In this document: piece after piece, positions 1 to 11,118 of the stretch
Layout of the letters: each line of letters opens with the position of its first letter
Position numbering within the stretch: the first letter of the stretch is position 1
Source: Oscheius dolichura
Lineage: Eukaryota; Nematoda; Chromadorea; Rhabditida; Rhabditidae
Direction: 5' to 3'
Length of the DNA stretch: 64,000 nt
Assembly (NCBI GenBank): GCA_932521035.1
Contig: OW051492.1
Location: 3,224,001 to 3,288,000 of the forward strand
The notes under the pieces: model-generated
Told to the model about the DNA's origin: nothing
The model's input: only the letters and a program-made list of their open reading frames with translations
Database searches by the model: none
Translations under genes and position numbers: made by a program

Positions 1-879
1 TCGCGCTACCCGACGACGAACGGCCGCCATGTCACTGCATTTTCTCTCGTCTTCCACAATCGAAGAAGAGTGGGCCGGTTTCTCCGTCTCTCCTTCGGTA
101 TCACTCGTCTTTTCTCTTCTCTTACTCTCGTTTGGCTATGCGTAGATTCGGCCGCTAATTTAACCGCCCCTCCAATGATAGCCGACTGATTTATATTCTC
201 TACAGTCCATTTAATTTTGGGACTGTGCTGAAATTGACTATTTGCATGTTTTATAAGGAAACCAAAATTTTGCTAATATTCCGTGGTTCCTGTAATTAGA
301 ATTACCTTTCACCTATCTTTTTTATTGTATTCTCTATTCATATTGCTTCCGCTCATTGTATAAAAGAAATGATTTCACAACATCTAAATGCGTTTCTGGT
401 CTTTTTGTAAAACGCCGTGAAGCGATTATAGCAAATTAGAATGATGTGCTAAAGTTTGTACTGTAGATGTGTCTTGTCCTTGGGCAAAAGAAAAAGGAAA
501 CTGATTCAAAAAATAACGAAGAAATTTGCTTCATAAATACCAATAGGCACACTGAAATTTTCACAAAAAAACATTCCAACCTACCGTTACTCTTTCGTCT
601 TCTTTTCTCCATCATATTACATCTCCAGTAAAAAGATGTCTCCGGCTGTTTTTCTGTTCGATGTCATCGATGTCAGTTGTCAACATCGGTATCACCATTG
701 AGAGGTGTGCCCATCTCGCCCAAAAAAATGTTTTGTCTATCGATTCTAGCCCCTTATTCGCTGAATCTACTTTTTTACCGCTGTGATTTCATTCTTTCAC
801 TGCTAAAAATGTTTGATAAGAGTGGCTTTTAAAACTACAAAAGTAATACCCAAAAGTTTCAGGTATAATACAAACCTAA
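1..879. other. Intergenic, AT-rich
   Basis: I see no supported gene here. Frames are short and interrupted and base composition is AT-rich from about 200 on. At 855-861 a splice-acceptor-like TTTCAG lies shortly before the first ATG of the next gene, which would fit a trans-splice acceptor or the end of a 5' UTR intron. Confidence 0.5.
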
Positions 880-1526
880 ATGATCAACGTTTTTAATTCG
901 CCTATCGAGGCGTCGTCCCTCGACGAATTCCATAGAGAACGTGGTGATAAAAAGGACACAGTTTTTGGCAATGATGTGAGTTTCTCCCTGAACAACAAAT
1001 GCTTACTTGTATTGCTTCCCAGCAGTTGCAACAGATTTCCAACGATATCATCTAAATGGGATTTAGGTACAAAAACGAAAGCAAGTTGAATATATGGATG
1101 ACGGGAGGAAAAAGATTGATGGGAAAGTAGAAAATGCAGCGCCCAACACATTATGGACAACAACAATAACCAGAGGAGTGGCGAACGAGTGGAGGACACA
1201 GGCCGAAGGTTCCGCCTTCCAGAGAGCCAGGAAATATGGTAAATTTCTCACCAATAAGCTACTATTACAAAGAAATTGCCCCATTTTATTCCCATTGACA
1301 GAGGCAAATGCCAAAAACATTTCTAAAACAAACGGAACTACTAGTTCGATATTTAGAAGCGTTGCGTTATCCCTAAACTTCTTTCTTTTCAGTACAAGGA
1401 ATCACATACGATTGTCGCGTGCTGTTTCATCAATATTCTCGTTCATATGGTACTCCATTCCTTCTAGTCTTCAATTTTGTCCTGTTTATTGTAGTGCTCT
1501 TCATGTTTAAAGTTATTTCCTGGTAG
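880..1526 (+). CDS. Small predicted tail-anchored membrane protein (unknown)
   Basis: I do not recognise the family. A four-exon model (880-975, 1067-1238, 1302-1343, 1393-1526) keeps phase throughout and gives a 147-residue protein. The N-terminal half is polar and charged, with acidic and RxxKK-type stretches. The last 20 residues form a strong hydrophobic helix (VFNFVLFIVVLFMF) followed only by a short KVISW tail before TAG, the layout of a tail-anchored or single-pass protein facing the cytosol. The smallest exon (42 bases) is the least certain part. An AATAAA-type signal lies about 70 bases downstream, near 1595. A TTTCAG acceptor just upstream of the start may receive a spliced leader. 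The joined frame without stops and the terminal helix make a real gene likely; the function is unknown. Confidence 0.6.
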
Positions 1527-1934
1527 CGTTGTTTGTCATTTGCATTGCCTCAGGGTCTTGTCTTCGTTCAATCCTTTATTCTCGAGCAATTAATAATAAA
1601 TTATATAAAATCATCGTGATGTTCCTACTGCGTGTCTAATTACAAGAGCCGAACTAGCTATCGGAAAGGAATCGGCTACGAGGAAATAGGTCAGAATACT
1701 TGCAGCTGTTGTCAACTTTCTGACACAACCGTGAAACAACCGAAGGATATGGGGAGGAGACTTATGCTAAGTGTGTGTGCTGTGCCGTTGGGGAAGGAAA
1801 TAGAAAAGGGAAAGAGCTTAGGAAGACCGTGATTAGTACCGGGAGAGGTTGAACCAGTGTGAGCGTGTGGGGAAGAGACAATAGGCGACGAAATAAAATA
1901 ATATATTCAAAAAATAGTAGAAAAACAATAGAGA
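1527..1934. other. Intergenic between convergent genes
   Basis: This stretch holds the poly(A) region of the plus-strand gene (AATAAA near 1595). It probably also holds the 3' UTR of the minus-strand PP2A subunit gene, which has an A/T-rich tail around 1890-1930. No further coding frame is convincing. Confidence 0.4.
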
Positions 1935-4333
1935 TTAGTTGTCGCTAAAAATATAGAGATTGTTGGTTGCCGCAAGAGCGATGATATTCTCTTGTGGGTG
2001 CCATGCGGTATGCAGTATTTTTTTGTTGAAGTCCATAGCATCTGGTGCCAACTCGCTCTCATCCTCTTGCCCCCGACCGGTAACCTGCAAATCGATATCC
2101 TACAGGAATAAAAACTGAACTTCGATTAACATGGAAATTTTCCCCTATAGATTTTTCTATTAGGGGTATTGGTTTAATAAGGATCCATGGTTGATTTATA
2201 AATTCATTTTGGGCATTCCTTCCTTTCAGTTTCTTTTGAATTAGAAATAAAAAACATACATCACGTTTTCTCGCCTTTCCACCAGTAGCAATTTTTCGAG
2301 TTCGTAACGTTGTATGAGGATCTTGCGGTCTTGCTTCCCATGTTTTAGGATCGGTATTTCCTCTTGCATAAGTGCGGAACAAATTGTGGTAAGAACCAGT
2401 GAGAATATGCCTAGAAAAATAAATATATATAAAGAAAATTTTAAAAAAATAGAAATTACTGCAACTGCAAAACGAACTTATCGTCTCCACTCCAACCACA
2501 TTCGAATTTATCAAAAATTGAATCGTTCTCATAGAGCGCACAAAGTTTTGTGCGAAGATGGTCATGGACCGGATATGTTTCTACTGGCCTGCTTTCCATA
2601 TTTAAGTCCCAAACCTAAACGGAGCTCTTTATATAAAATCATTAAAAATATAACCTTGACAGTGAGGTAATCTCTTGTAAGTAGATATCGCCCATTATGG
2701 GAAAACTTGATATCAGAGACGCTTGCAATAATTTCAGAAAAAAACGACCTTGAATTCGGATCTTCAGCTTCTTCGTATACTGTAAATTAAGATATTATTT
2801 ACGACGAATGAAGAATTACTCACTTTTAGCGTGGGCATCACATAATGCCCGATCTCTCATATCACAGAGGCGTATTGAACCTTTACTCGACGAGTAGACA
2901 AACCAATTACACTGGTGTGGATGAAATTCTGCTGCGGTTATAACTTCGGTTAGTTCTTCCATATTCGCTGGTTTTATATCGACAATATCTACAAAAATAT
3001 TTTACGGAATTTTTGTGGCTTCTTACTAAATGATTCATTGGTAATTTCTAAGTGCCATAAATTGATACGAAGATCATCAGCCGAGAGGAAGGTCTCCTAA
3101 ACATGATTTTTTTTTCATGTAAATAAAACAACGGAAAGAGAAAGCAACCAATGTACCAACCTGGTCGGAATTCACACTTATACTGTTGACATGATACGTG
3201 TGTGCATTTCCGTAGACTCGTCTTGGGCTGGCTTCAACGATCAATTCCATTGGCACAATTGAGGGTATTTGTAAGCTACCCCCAAATCGACCACGATCAT
3301 GGCGTGGAATATTCCATGCATCCTCAGCTACTTTTCTCTCACGCTCACTAATTTTCCATAATTTTACGGTTTTATCTGTAAAACACTCAATTAGAAAAAA
3401 TAAGGTTGCGACACTAACCATTTGTTGATAGAATAAAATTGGCAGCATTTTTCTTCTTTAGCCATTTTATCTGATTAATTTTTTCTTCAATTTCTAATGA
3501 TTTCAAATAATCAAATTCAGGTTCATGAGATTGGAACGTTGAATACACATTATATTCCCTTGACCGAGCACCATTTACATATTTACCCTAAAATTTTATA
3601 TTTATGCTTCTAAAATAACAAATTATAATTCATATGAATTGAATTTATCTTCCACCTTCTTCAATAATCTTTTGGCATTCTTCAAAAAAAAATGATACTA
3701 AAGCTTGTTTACGGGCTATCGCCTGCCCTCCTAATTAGGCGAAGAGCGTGAGATCTGAAGCCCCTACGCCGCCGCCTTCCGCCCTGACTGAGGTGTACTA
3801 ACGAAATCAATTGATGCGCCAAGAATAATTACGTGAGCCGAGATCAATAAGGGGAAGATACTAATCCTCAGCTTTAGTGCGTATTAATAGAATCTGTTAA
3901 GAATTTATGGATGTTATCAGAAGGAAGATGGGCACGTAATAGAAATTCCGAAGGCATAATTCCAAGTGAACACGCGTGGCTACGTTAGAAAAAAAAACTT
4001 TTGAAATATAACAATTATTACCTACTATCTGCTCATGAGAATTTTACAAGAGATCGTAATACTTACACTTTGATCACGTTGAAAAATTACTACTCGTCCG
4101 CCTTTGTCACCGGTAGCAAGATATTCACCGTCATGAGAAAATTCTACACATGATATAATGTCGGCTAAACTATAGACATAAACATGGGAACTAATCAAAA
4201 GGTCACCTTCGGTATGTGAATCTTCGTTTTCAATATTACCTTTGACTTGACTGAACTTCCATTCTATTCCCGGCTCAATAGGCTCGGATGTATCCATAGA
4301 GGTACCGGCAGGCTCATCGACTTCCATTACCAT
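1935..4333 (-). CDS. sur-6-like: PP2A regulatory subunit B55 (PR55 family)
   Basis: WD40 beta-propeller regulatory subunit of protein phosphatase 2A, which selects substrates for the PP2A catalytic core in mitosis and signalling. The N-terminal exon (4067-4333) carries the family hallmark WKFSQVKG, then a propeller blade with [20 protein letters not shown]. Further exons on the minus strand include 3419-3587, 3161-3375, 3027-3096 and 2824-2988, and the rest reach TAA at 1935-1937. They encode [64 protein letters not shown] and a final [20 protein letters not shown], all typical of B55 in order. All blades seem present, about 450 residues in total. An upstream spliced exon (about 4381-4445) looks like 5' UTR because it is closed in frame. 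Intron 1 (about 480 bases) is unusually long for this locus and contains a GC-richer insert at about 3700-3830. Confidence 0.93.
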
Positions 4334-4445
4334 AATCTGAAAATAAAAGGTTCGTTAGACAAAAACGAATAACTAACCTATATATCACCAGCTGATAATT
4401 CTACACGTAAGTATAAAGACCCTGTGCTGTAATCGCAAGCACTGC

Positions 4446-7246
4446 TGAAAATAATAAATTAAGAACAAAATAAAACAAAGTGAAAGTAGAGAAAGAATGA
4501 AAACGGAGATAATATTAGCTGAAGTTAGGCAATTGATTCATTTTTTTCTGGAAAGCGAGCAGGATGTTTTAATTGCATGCTTTTAAATAACCAGCTAAGA
4601 GTCTGTCTGTAAAAAATTTTAAGACTAAATTAGAGAAGCAAATGAGGGCGTAAAGACATCCAGGGATTCATTGTGTTGCTTCTAAACCTACAACTTACAT
4701 CCTAAAGTTGTGCATTTTACATTTCTGATAAACTAAGCAAATAAAATGTCGGCTGCAACATGACATCAGATAACAGCTAAAAAGATTTTGAAAAGCGTTC
4801 AAGCGTGCTATATAATTCATGTAATTAAAAAATACATCCAGACATGTCGTATTCTTAATTGCTAGTTTCTAAATAGATGAATGAGAAATAAGTCAAAAAT
4901 CAGCAGAAAACGGTAAACTGCAAATGTGAGCGAGTCGGTACACTGCAAAAAAGCAGTGTGGATAAGAGAGAAACGGCAGGCAAACACTGCCTGAGCGGGG
5001 TGTGCAGTGAGATGGCAGCCGCCCCGCTACAAGTCCTTGGACCTGAAGAGAACTTGAGAGAGATGAGCAGGAGCTGCACTGCGCGGAACGCGAGAGAGGG
5101 AGGCCCCCTCCTGCGATGTATATGAAGAGGATTATCACTCTCTGCCTCTCCCTCTCACTCGCTCACAACTGAAACGGCAATGTCGCCCCTCGGCACGCCA
5201 TCGATCATACACTTTGGCAATGACCCAGGAATAGAAAAATGCGCGAAAAATAACTGCTCCTGCTTATTTTACAGCTCTTTCGAAGAAATGTATTCTATCA
5301 AACATTACATTCAAAACAATAGGTTTCTATATATGAATAGAAACAAAACTGAGGTAATTTCCCGTATGTCATGATCATTTCAAAAAAAGTAATCAATATA
5401 GAGGCCAGTACACCCGGAGGCCATTGTTTTTCCTTGGCCTAAATTGCTGGAATTTTTGATTTATTACGGCGGAAGAAGGCTCGAAGCAGAAAGGAGAAAT
5501 TTAATTGGATCCTAGGGCAAAAGGTCGTGTATGCTTCTACTTCTCCTTTTGAACAAAAAACAAAACGCAAAACTAAGGAATTCCATGATGTTACAGCTGT
5601 TTGTTTGTTAGAAGAAAATGTTTTCCTCTCAATGTACAAGAAAAAAACGCTGCAACACATGATACGATGTGGAGATTGCTTGCTGCTGTCCTAATTTCAA
5701 AAGTTTAGAATTTCACCATATTATTTCTTTGTTTCGGGGGTGTCAAATGAAACAATGAACGCACCTCTTGAAGCAAAGAAAACGAAGAAATACCAATAGA
5801 CATCAAATAAAGAGCAAAGCAAAAAAGAAACATATGTTGTAGATGTACATCGCTTTCTCTGGAGAGAGAGAAATAAAAGCGCCTTGTTGTCTTTCCAAAA
5901 GAGAAAATCATTTCTACAAAGAGTTAAGGATAAATGGAGATAGGTATAATGTAATGCTTCAACAACAATATAATGCTTTCTTCAACAACCATGGATTGAA
6001 AATGTCTTTTAGATTTTACTCAATTATTTCTTGTCATTTATGGTTTGCAAACTCATGAAGAAGATCACGAGTATATAATGACTAGAGTAACGCAATTCTG
6101 TTTCTAATAAGCAAAATATGAGAAGGGATCATCCGTGCAATAAAAATAATAATAAAAACAATATTTGTGACCGTTGTTCAACTAAAGAAAACAGTGGAGA
6201 AGGACAGTGTTTTTGTTGTTATATTTCGCTTGCAGTCAAAAAGAAGCGCCTGTTTCGACAATTCAAATTGATATTTGAGAAATTCGTACAGACAGTTTGA
6301 AAGAAGCCTGCGAAACGGGTCTACTTCTTCTCCAAAAGGGGCCAGCATGTTATCAATTTGAAAAGTCGGATCAATACTGACGCGGGTAGAGGAGATCGGG
6401 GAGTAGGCCGTGCAGACCGAGGGAGACTGTCAAATAAGTGCGTGTGTGTCCCTGTATGTTTGTGTCCCTATTTGGTGCATGGAATTTATGTAAACAGGAG
6501 TTTTTTCAGAAGAAAACGAAGCAAAAACGAAAGTGAATCATTCCGGGAATGCAACAGATAGAAACAGAGGGAGGGGAGGCACTGAATTATTTATCAGATT
6601 TTATTGTTGTGCAGAGAGAGAGAGGAGACTAATTCGCTCAATACATTGGTGTACAAGAAAAATTTACTCGACTATTGTAGAAAAGATGCTAAACGTGAAA
6701 CTAGATCTACAAATAGCTATCAAAACGAAATTCGCGATATATTTTATCGATGAGGATCATTTTTTTGTTTTTTTTTAATATCCTCAGGAGTCAAAAAGCA
6801 TATAAATTTCTACAAAATACGCTAAGATTATCTAGAGAACAGCGAAAAATGGAATTGTCAGCATTTTTCGCCCCCCATGCATGGCTGGAATTTATAGCAC
6901 ATCATCCCTTTCTATGTGACATTCAATCAAAAGAACCCCAGAGCTTCTGAATGGCTTTTCAGTGGCCAAAAAGAGAGATCGCCCCGGTGGGCTAATACAA
7001 AACAGGTGACATTCAAGCAGCAGAGACTCGATGCTCATCGCGCGCCTCAATTTATCCAATCGACACCGCGACAAGACCCCTCGTTTAGTCCTTTAACTCG
7101 TCCGTTTTTGGGAGGATAGAATTCTGTTTTTTTTTCAGCTTGGATAATCATAGTCAGTTATAGAGTGAAATTGAATCATATCCAGTTGGTAAAGATGTTT
7201 TCAACTGCAAATGGTTTGAAATTCTAGACAAAAGATCAGATATATT
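4446..7246. other. Long intergenic region, no supported gene
   Basis: About 2.8 kb without a convincing coding frame. Stretches of GAGAGA/CTCTCT-like low complexity (about 5030-5160, 6600-6640) and AT-rich sequence dominate. The 4900-5170 segment is more GC-rich and could be a promoter or 5' UTR of the divergent PP2A gene. Short frames at 5843-6058, 6118-6300 and 6358-6561 show no domain or conserved-looking pattern. Confidence 0.4.
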
Positions 7247-7392
7247 TATAGTCCATTTCCAACGGATATGTCACGGGATTCAAAGGTCTGTCGCGCCTCC
7301 ACTGTGAGACCAGCCTTCGTTCGACTTGGTCTCGCAACGGAGATGCTCCGCGAAATTTGAACTCGTGACATATCCGTTGGAAACGGACTATA
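7247..7392. mobile_element. MITE-like palindromic element, 146 bp
   Basis: The terminal 29 bases at 7247-7275 and 7364-7392 are inverted repeats with one mismatch (TATAGTCC[A/G]TTTCCAACGG and onward to GTCACG). About 90 bases lie between them, with no coding frame. Small size, long terminal inverted repeats and lack of coding capacity are the marks of a non-autonomous DNA transposon or foldback element. Family not identified. Confidence 0.75.
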
Positions 7393-7436
7393 CTACTTGG
7401 AGTTATTGGTTTTTTATTAGATTGATGTAGACAATT

Positions 7437-7882
7437 TCACGTATCTTCAACCTGAAACAAAGGCAACCGCGAAAGAGACAACTAATAAACACAAGAAGAA
7501 GAAAACAGATATTCGGAGACAATTTATTATCGCCAGATTCACAGGAAGGCTCGGAATTTTTCCTCGAGGGCTGCGTTGAATCCTCGCGCAGCAGTTCTTT
7601 CAGTTTCGCGTCGCAGGCAACAATCTCCTCATCGTAATCGGCCAGCTCCACGTCGATGTCCCTGCGGCGGCGGCGCCGGCTGGATTCCGAATCACTAGAA
7701 GAATTGCCTTCGATCAGGCCCCGGTCGACGTCGTTTTTCTTCTTTCTTCCCTCTCTAGGTGCCTTCTTTCCTCCCGTCTTCGATTCTTTCTGAGCCAGCT
7801 CTGCGGTCGTCTCCGTCTCCTGCCCCTCCTCATTTGGCCCGTACATCTTGGCTCGATGGACATTAGACATGTTGACACTCAT
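7437..7882 (-). CDS. Unknown lysine/acid-rich small protein
   Basis: Not recognised. The ATG at 7882 follows a splice acceptor (TTTTAG) by four bases, so it is likely the true start, after a trans-splice or a 5' UTR intron. The frame encodes a very charged chain: acidic and Thr-rich first, then a basic segment (GGKKAPREGRKKK), a Ser/Asp run followed by seven arginines, and a coiled-coil-like acidic helix (ADYDEEIVACDAKLKELL). With an intron at 7452-7492 the protein ends at TGA 7437-7439 with 134 residues. Without it the frame reads on to 7403 with a hydrophobic stretch. An AATAAA-type signal lies just downstream, near 7413 on the minus strand, which supports the spliced version. The composition suggests a nuclear or nucleic-acid-associated role, but that is only inference. 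Confidence 0.5.
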
Positions 7883-8402
7883 GATGCCTAAAATACAAGT
7901 ATATATACATTGACTCCGGTCAGAGCCCCTTCCTCGGTCCCCTATCAAAGTTGACCTAATTGCAGCCGAAGGAAGTGACCGTTTCAAGTTGGAGGAAGGG
8001 AGGCGGTCACTGTCGATAAGGAAGGAATGGCTGCTACGGCTGTATTGAAAAAAATCTTCATCGCAGCAGCGAGCAGTAGTAAGAAATTGGCCTTGTTCTC
8101 GGGTGGCGTTTGGCCCGTGGCCGTGAACTGCCTGCCCCTGCTGTCCCTGCCCTGCCGCGGCTCTACCTGTCCAAGATATAAGGCTTGTTCGGGGCCTAGC
8201 CCTCCGAATCTGTACAGTCTCGTTCAAAACTTTCATAGCCCGTGACTGTACCGGGTGCTCTCTTGTCCTCCCAATCCCAGAGGACCGTAGATAAAGAGTG
8301 CAGTAATAAATAAACAACAGCCATGACTGTTTCCTCTTGCTGATAAGCGTCGTTTTATAAACAAAGCTGTTCCGTAAAGTCTCTCTCCCCCGCCAGGCCC
8401 CG

Positions 8403-10295
8403 ATGCCGGCTGTCCTCTTCCTCCTCCTCGGGTTCTTCGCCCTCGTCCGGGCCGACTGCCAAGACGGCTACACCTACAGTACCTATACCAACAAGTAGTC
8501 GCTTCCCACCCTCTTACCCTATCCAAATCTCTAGATGTTATAAATTCGTCTCCCATAGGAATGCCAATTTCATGGCTGCTCAAAGTCTGTGCGAAGCGGA
8601 ATCCGGCAACTTGGCCTCTATCCAGGATGAGGAGGAGAATGCTTTTATTCAGAGTAATCCTCCGGCTGTAATGGGGAGCTGTCTCTCTGGTTCAGATGCC
8701 TTGGGACTCTACTCCGTCTGGCATTTCATAGGAATTGATCTGCTCTCCCTGCCACACACTTGGACAGATGGGTCGGCCATCAATTATACCAATTGGGCAC
8801 CTGGTGAACTGTTTTATATACCTAAAACTCGGGAGGACAGCCCTGTCGTGGCCACTTTTAGACCTTCTTGAACAGATTTTGGAGGTCGTAACTCATGTAG
8901 ACTCTCAAAGGGACTGGGGGACGCGGTCAGGAATCGCAGTTCCTATTACCGTATCCTCCAGGAAGGGGGCAGACGTCTTCAGTTTCTTTCCGGAGAGCTG
9001 AGTATGGTTTCAAGAGGTCCAAAGAAGTCTCCCCAACCTCTTGGAGCCCATCCTCCCTTTGTTCAAAGGGAAGGGACTATAGCTCCAGGGTTTGCCTTGG
9101 TCGGCTGCCGCCGAGACTCCTTTGCTGCAAGTCCAAGCTATGGTCGGCCTCGGCATCCGTTGGCCTAGTCCCGAGGACTAGAAAAACAAAAGCGGGACAT
9201 GATCCCATATTTTATGGATTTGTTCCCAGTTTACGGGTGAAATAAAATTTGGCACCCCGAGATCCCCTCGACTGTTGAATAGAGCAGCCACCCTGCCGGG
9301 CCTCGGGGACTTTCGTTCTCGTCCGTTGCCAACCGTCCTGGAAAGATCTCCTATGGATGATGGGGCTGGCCCTCAGTTGTTCTCCCCAGACCTAGAGAGA
9401 CCCAGGCCAATACATTGTTTTCAGGAGAGCCGTCCTCTGGCCCGTGTGCCATTTTTAACTCTATCCGCGGCCAATGGGGGTACCTGCCGTATCTCTTCTC
9501 ATCTCCTGTTTCTATTTCAGGACATATGACTGTAATCTCCCCTTGCCGTATATTTGCAAAACGTCCCCCTCTTCGGTTACTACACGACCTCCTCTAACTT
9601 GTCCACCTCCTCCCGCCTGCCCTACAACCAAACCGCCGGTTGCCTGCACCGTGCCCACGACCAGGCCTCCTCCCACCTGTCCTCCACCTAAACGTAAGCT
9701 GTACTGGTCTCTAGCTGGCAGATCTGGCCTTTTCAGCCCCTTGCGAGACGGATTGGACATACTTGGCCAGTACCAAAAGTTGTTATTTCACCTATTGGGG
9801 AGCTGCATGGACGACGGCGGAGAGTAACTGCAAGTCTCGTGGGGGCCACCTGGCTTCGATCCATTCTGACGAAGAAAACAACCTCGTCTACTGTCAGTTC
9901 GATTGATTCACTCATTTATTTTGTAACAAACATATTCAGTATTAGGAAAGAGTGGCTACGGTGGCGATTATCCGAGTGCCATATGGATCGGGCTGTATAA
10001 ATCAGGAGGGCAATGGATCTGGTCCGACGGGACACCGGTACATCTCATCCTCCCTCCAACTTTCTCTTTTTCAGGTGGATTACGGCAGATGGTCCGCTGG
10101 CGAGCCTAATAATATGAACGGAAATGAAGGCTGTGTAGAGGTATTCACCGGTATTTCCTGAGCAAATTGGATCATTTTCAGTTGTACACGGATCCGATAA
10201 ATGGCTGCGGAGGATGCAGTCTAACCCGGTGGAACGACTACAAGTGCGGGTACACCCTGCGGGCATTTGTCTGTAAAAAACGGGCTCTTGTGTGA
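8403..10295 (+). CDS. clec-like: Secreted protein with two C-type lectin domains
   Basis: Eight exons (8403-8494, 8535-8803, 9425-9479, 9521-9693, 9737-9892, 9940-10037, 10075-10140, 10182-10295) keep phase and give 340 residues. A signal peptide (MPAVLFLLLGFFALVRA) is followed by CTLD1, with Cys pairs, NYTNWAPGEPSSGPC and YDCNLPLPYICK. A Thr/Pro/Cys-rich linker follows, then CTLD2 (CYFTYWGAAWTTAESNC, HLASIHSDEEN, GEPNNMNGNEGC, RWNDYKC, FVCKK). CTLD2 keeps the EPN and WND motifs that in C-type lectins coordinate calcium and favour mannose-type sugars. CTLD1 has EPS and lacks WND, so it may not bind sugar the same way. Nematode genomes hold large families of such proteins in gut and immune roles. 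Intron 2 (8804-9424) is about 620 bases, far longer than its neighbours, and shows no recognisable element. Confidence 0.93.
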
Positions 10296-10691
10296 AGTGA
10301 GACAAATGATATTATATGAAATTATTATATGAAAAAGTGGAACACAAAAAGTGCTGTGGTTAGGATTCTATTGACCGTGCAAAAAGCGAGCAATAGAGGG
10401 GGAACCGGGCAAAAGGAAAGCAATAAAACCTGGATGAGTTCAATCAGTTCTTCCTAACCATCGCCTTTTCAAAGAAGGAAGAGAAACCTGACTAATCTAC
10501 TTCCACAATGTGTCTCCACAATGCTGAACCCTACGTTGTAATCAACTGGGATTTCTTGAATGTACGGGGGCTGCCGATCTCCGACTTACGTATAGGTCCG
10601 CACTTGCAGTTTCATGTTGCTGTCATTTTCCCTGTCATAAGGATTTCTGTAGCTCGTATGAACCTAGACTAACGTTTGATCGATCTTTCTA
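10296..10691. other. Intergenic between lectin gene and transposon remnants
   Basis: About 400 bases of 3' flanking sequence of the lectin gene (AATAAA-like signal near 10422). No coding frame or repeat recognised. Confidence 0.4.
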
Positions 10692-10833
10692 GGCATAGTA
10701 AATTTAGATTCTTTAGATGGTCGAGGAACTCATTGGGTATGTTACTCCAAGAATAATAAGAAGATTTATTATTTTGATTCCTTCGGTTTAGATCCACCTC
10801 TAGAACTTCAAAAATATTTAAAAGGATGGGGCC
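10692..10833 (+). pseudogene. Maverick/Polinton cysteine-protease fragment
   Basis: An open stretch of about 47 codons encodes the catalytic-histidine region of the adenovirus-like (Ulp1-type) protease carried by Maverick/Polinton transposons: GIVNLDSLDGRGTHWVCY, then YYFDSFGLDPP. The family's His sits in the GTHW motif and the following Asp in FDSFG. The N-terminal part and the catalytic Cys region are absent, so this is a remnant. It lies just outside, and in the opposite orientation to, the coding part of the inverted-repeat element that starts at 10841, suggesting an older copy into which or beside which that element landed. Confidence 0.75.
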
Positions 10834-10840
10834 GCGCTGG

Positions 10841-11107
10841 GTAGATAGGAGGGAAATCTTCCGAGGCAAGAGGAGGCTCCCATGGCGGAGTCGGTATGTC
10901 GGTGCCCTCGAAAGCTGAGGCTTGTGGGTTCGACTCCGGGAGCCGTCAAAATTTTTTGCCTTTTTTTGTTTTACTTATTATTTTGATTTGCGTGAAAGAA
11001 GTGGAAAATAAAAGAGTTGCCGACACATCACACGAGTTTTGAAGTTTTGTTTATTATTAAATGACTACTTTGAGTCTCCGAAAAGACCTGAAGCCATTAA
11101 GCAATCT
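10841..11107 (+). repeat. Left terminal inverted repeat
   Basis: Pairs with 13203-13469 over the same length with scattered substitutions (for example GGCGGAGTCGG versus GGCGAAGTCGG). It contains a tRNA-like segment (10875-10944). At its inner end is an ATG (11061) that starts the frame MTTLSLRKDLKPLSNL, the protease N-terminus also present in the right repeat. Confidence 0.88.
10875..10944 (+). other. tRNA-like sequence in left TIR
   Basis: Seventy bases with a perfect 7-bp acceptor-type pairing (GGCTCCC with GGGAGCC), a match to the RNA polymerase III A box (TGGCGGAGTCGG) and a perfect B box (GGTTCGACTCC). The T stem is poorly paired and the anticodon arm (CCTC/GAGG around GAAAGCT) lacks the usual U33, so a canonical functional tRNA is doubtful. 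A tRNA-derived segment or Pol III promoter is the safer reading. Confidence 0.5.
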
Positions 11108-11118
11108 CGGTTTCTCCA

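Noticed and set aside
7403-8317. 304-codon minus-strand frame as one protein
   Set aside because: The upstream two thirds are low-similarity text before a clear splice acceptor at about 7887; the likely gene starts at ATG 7882.
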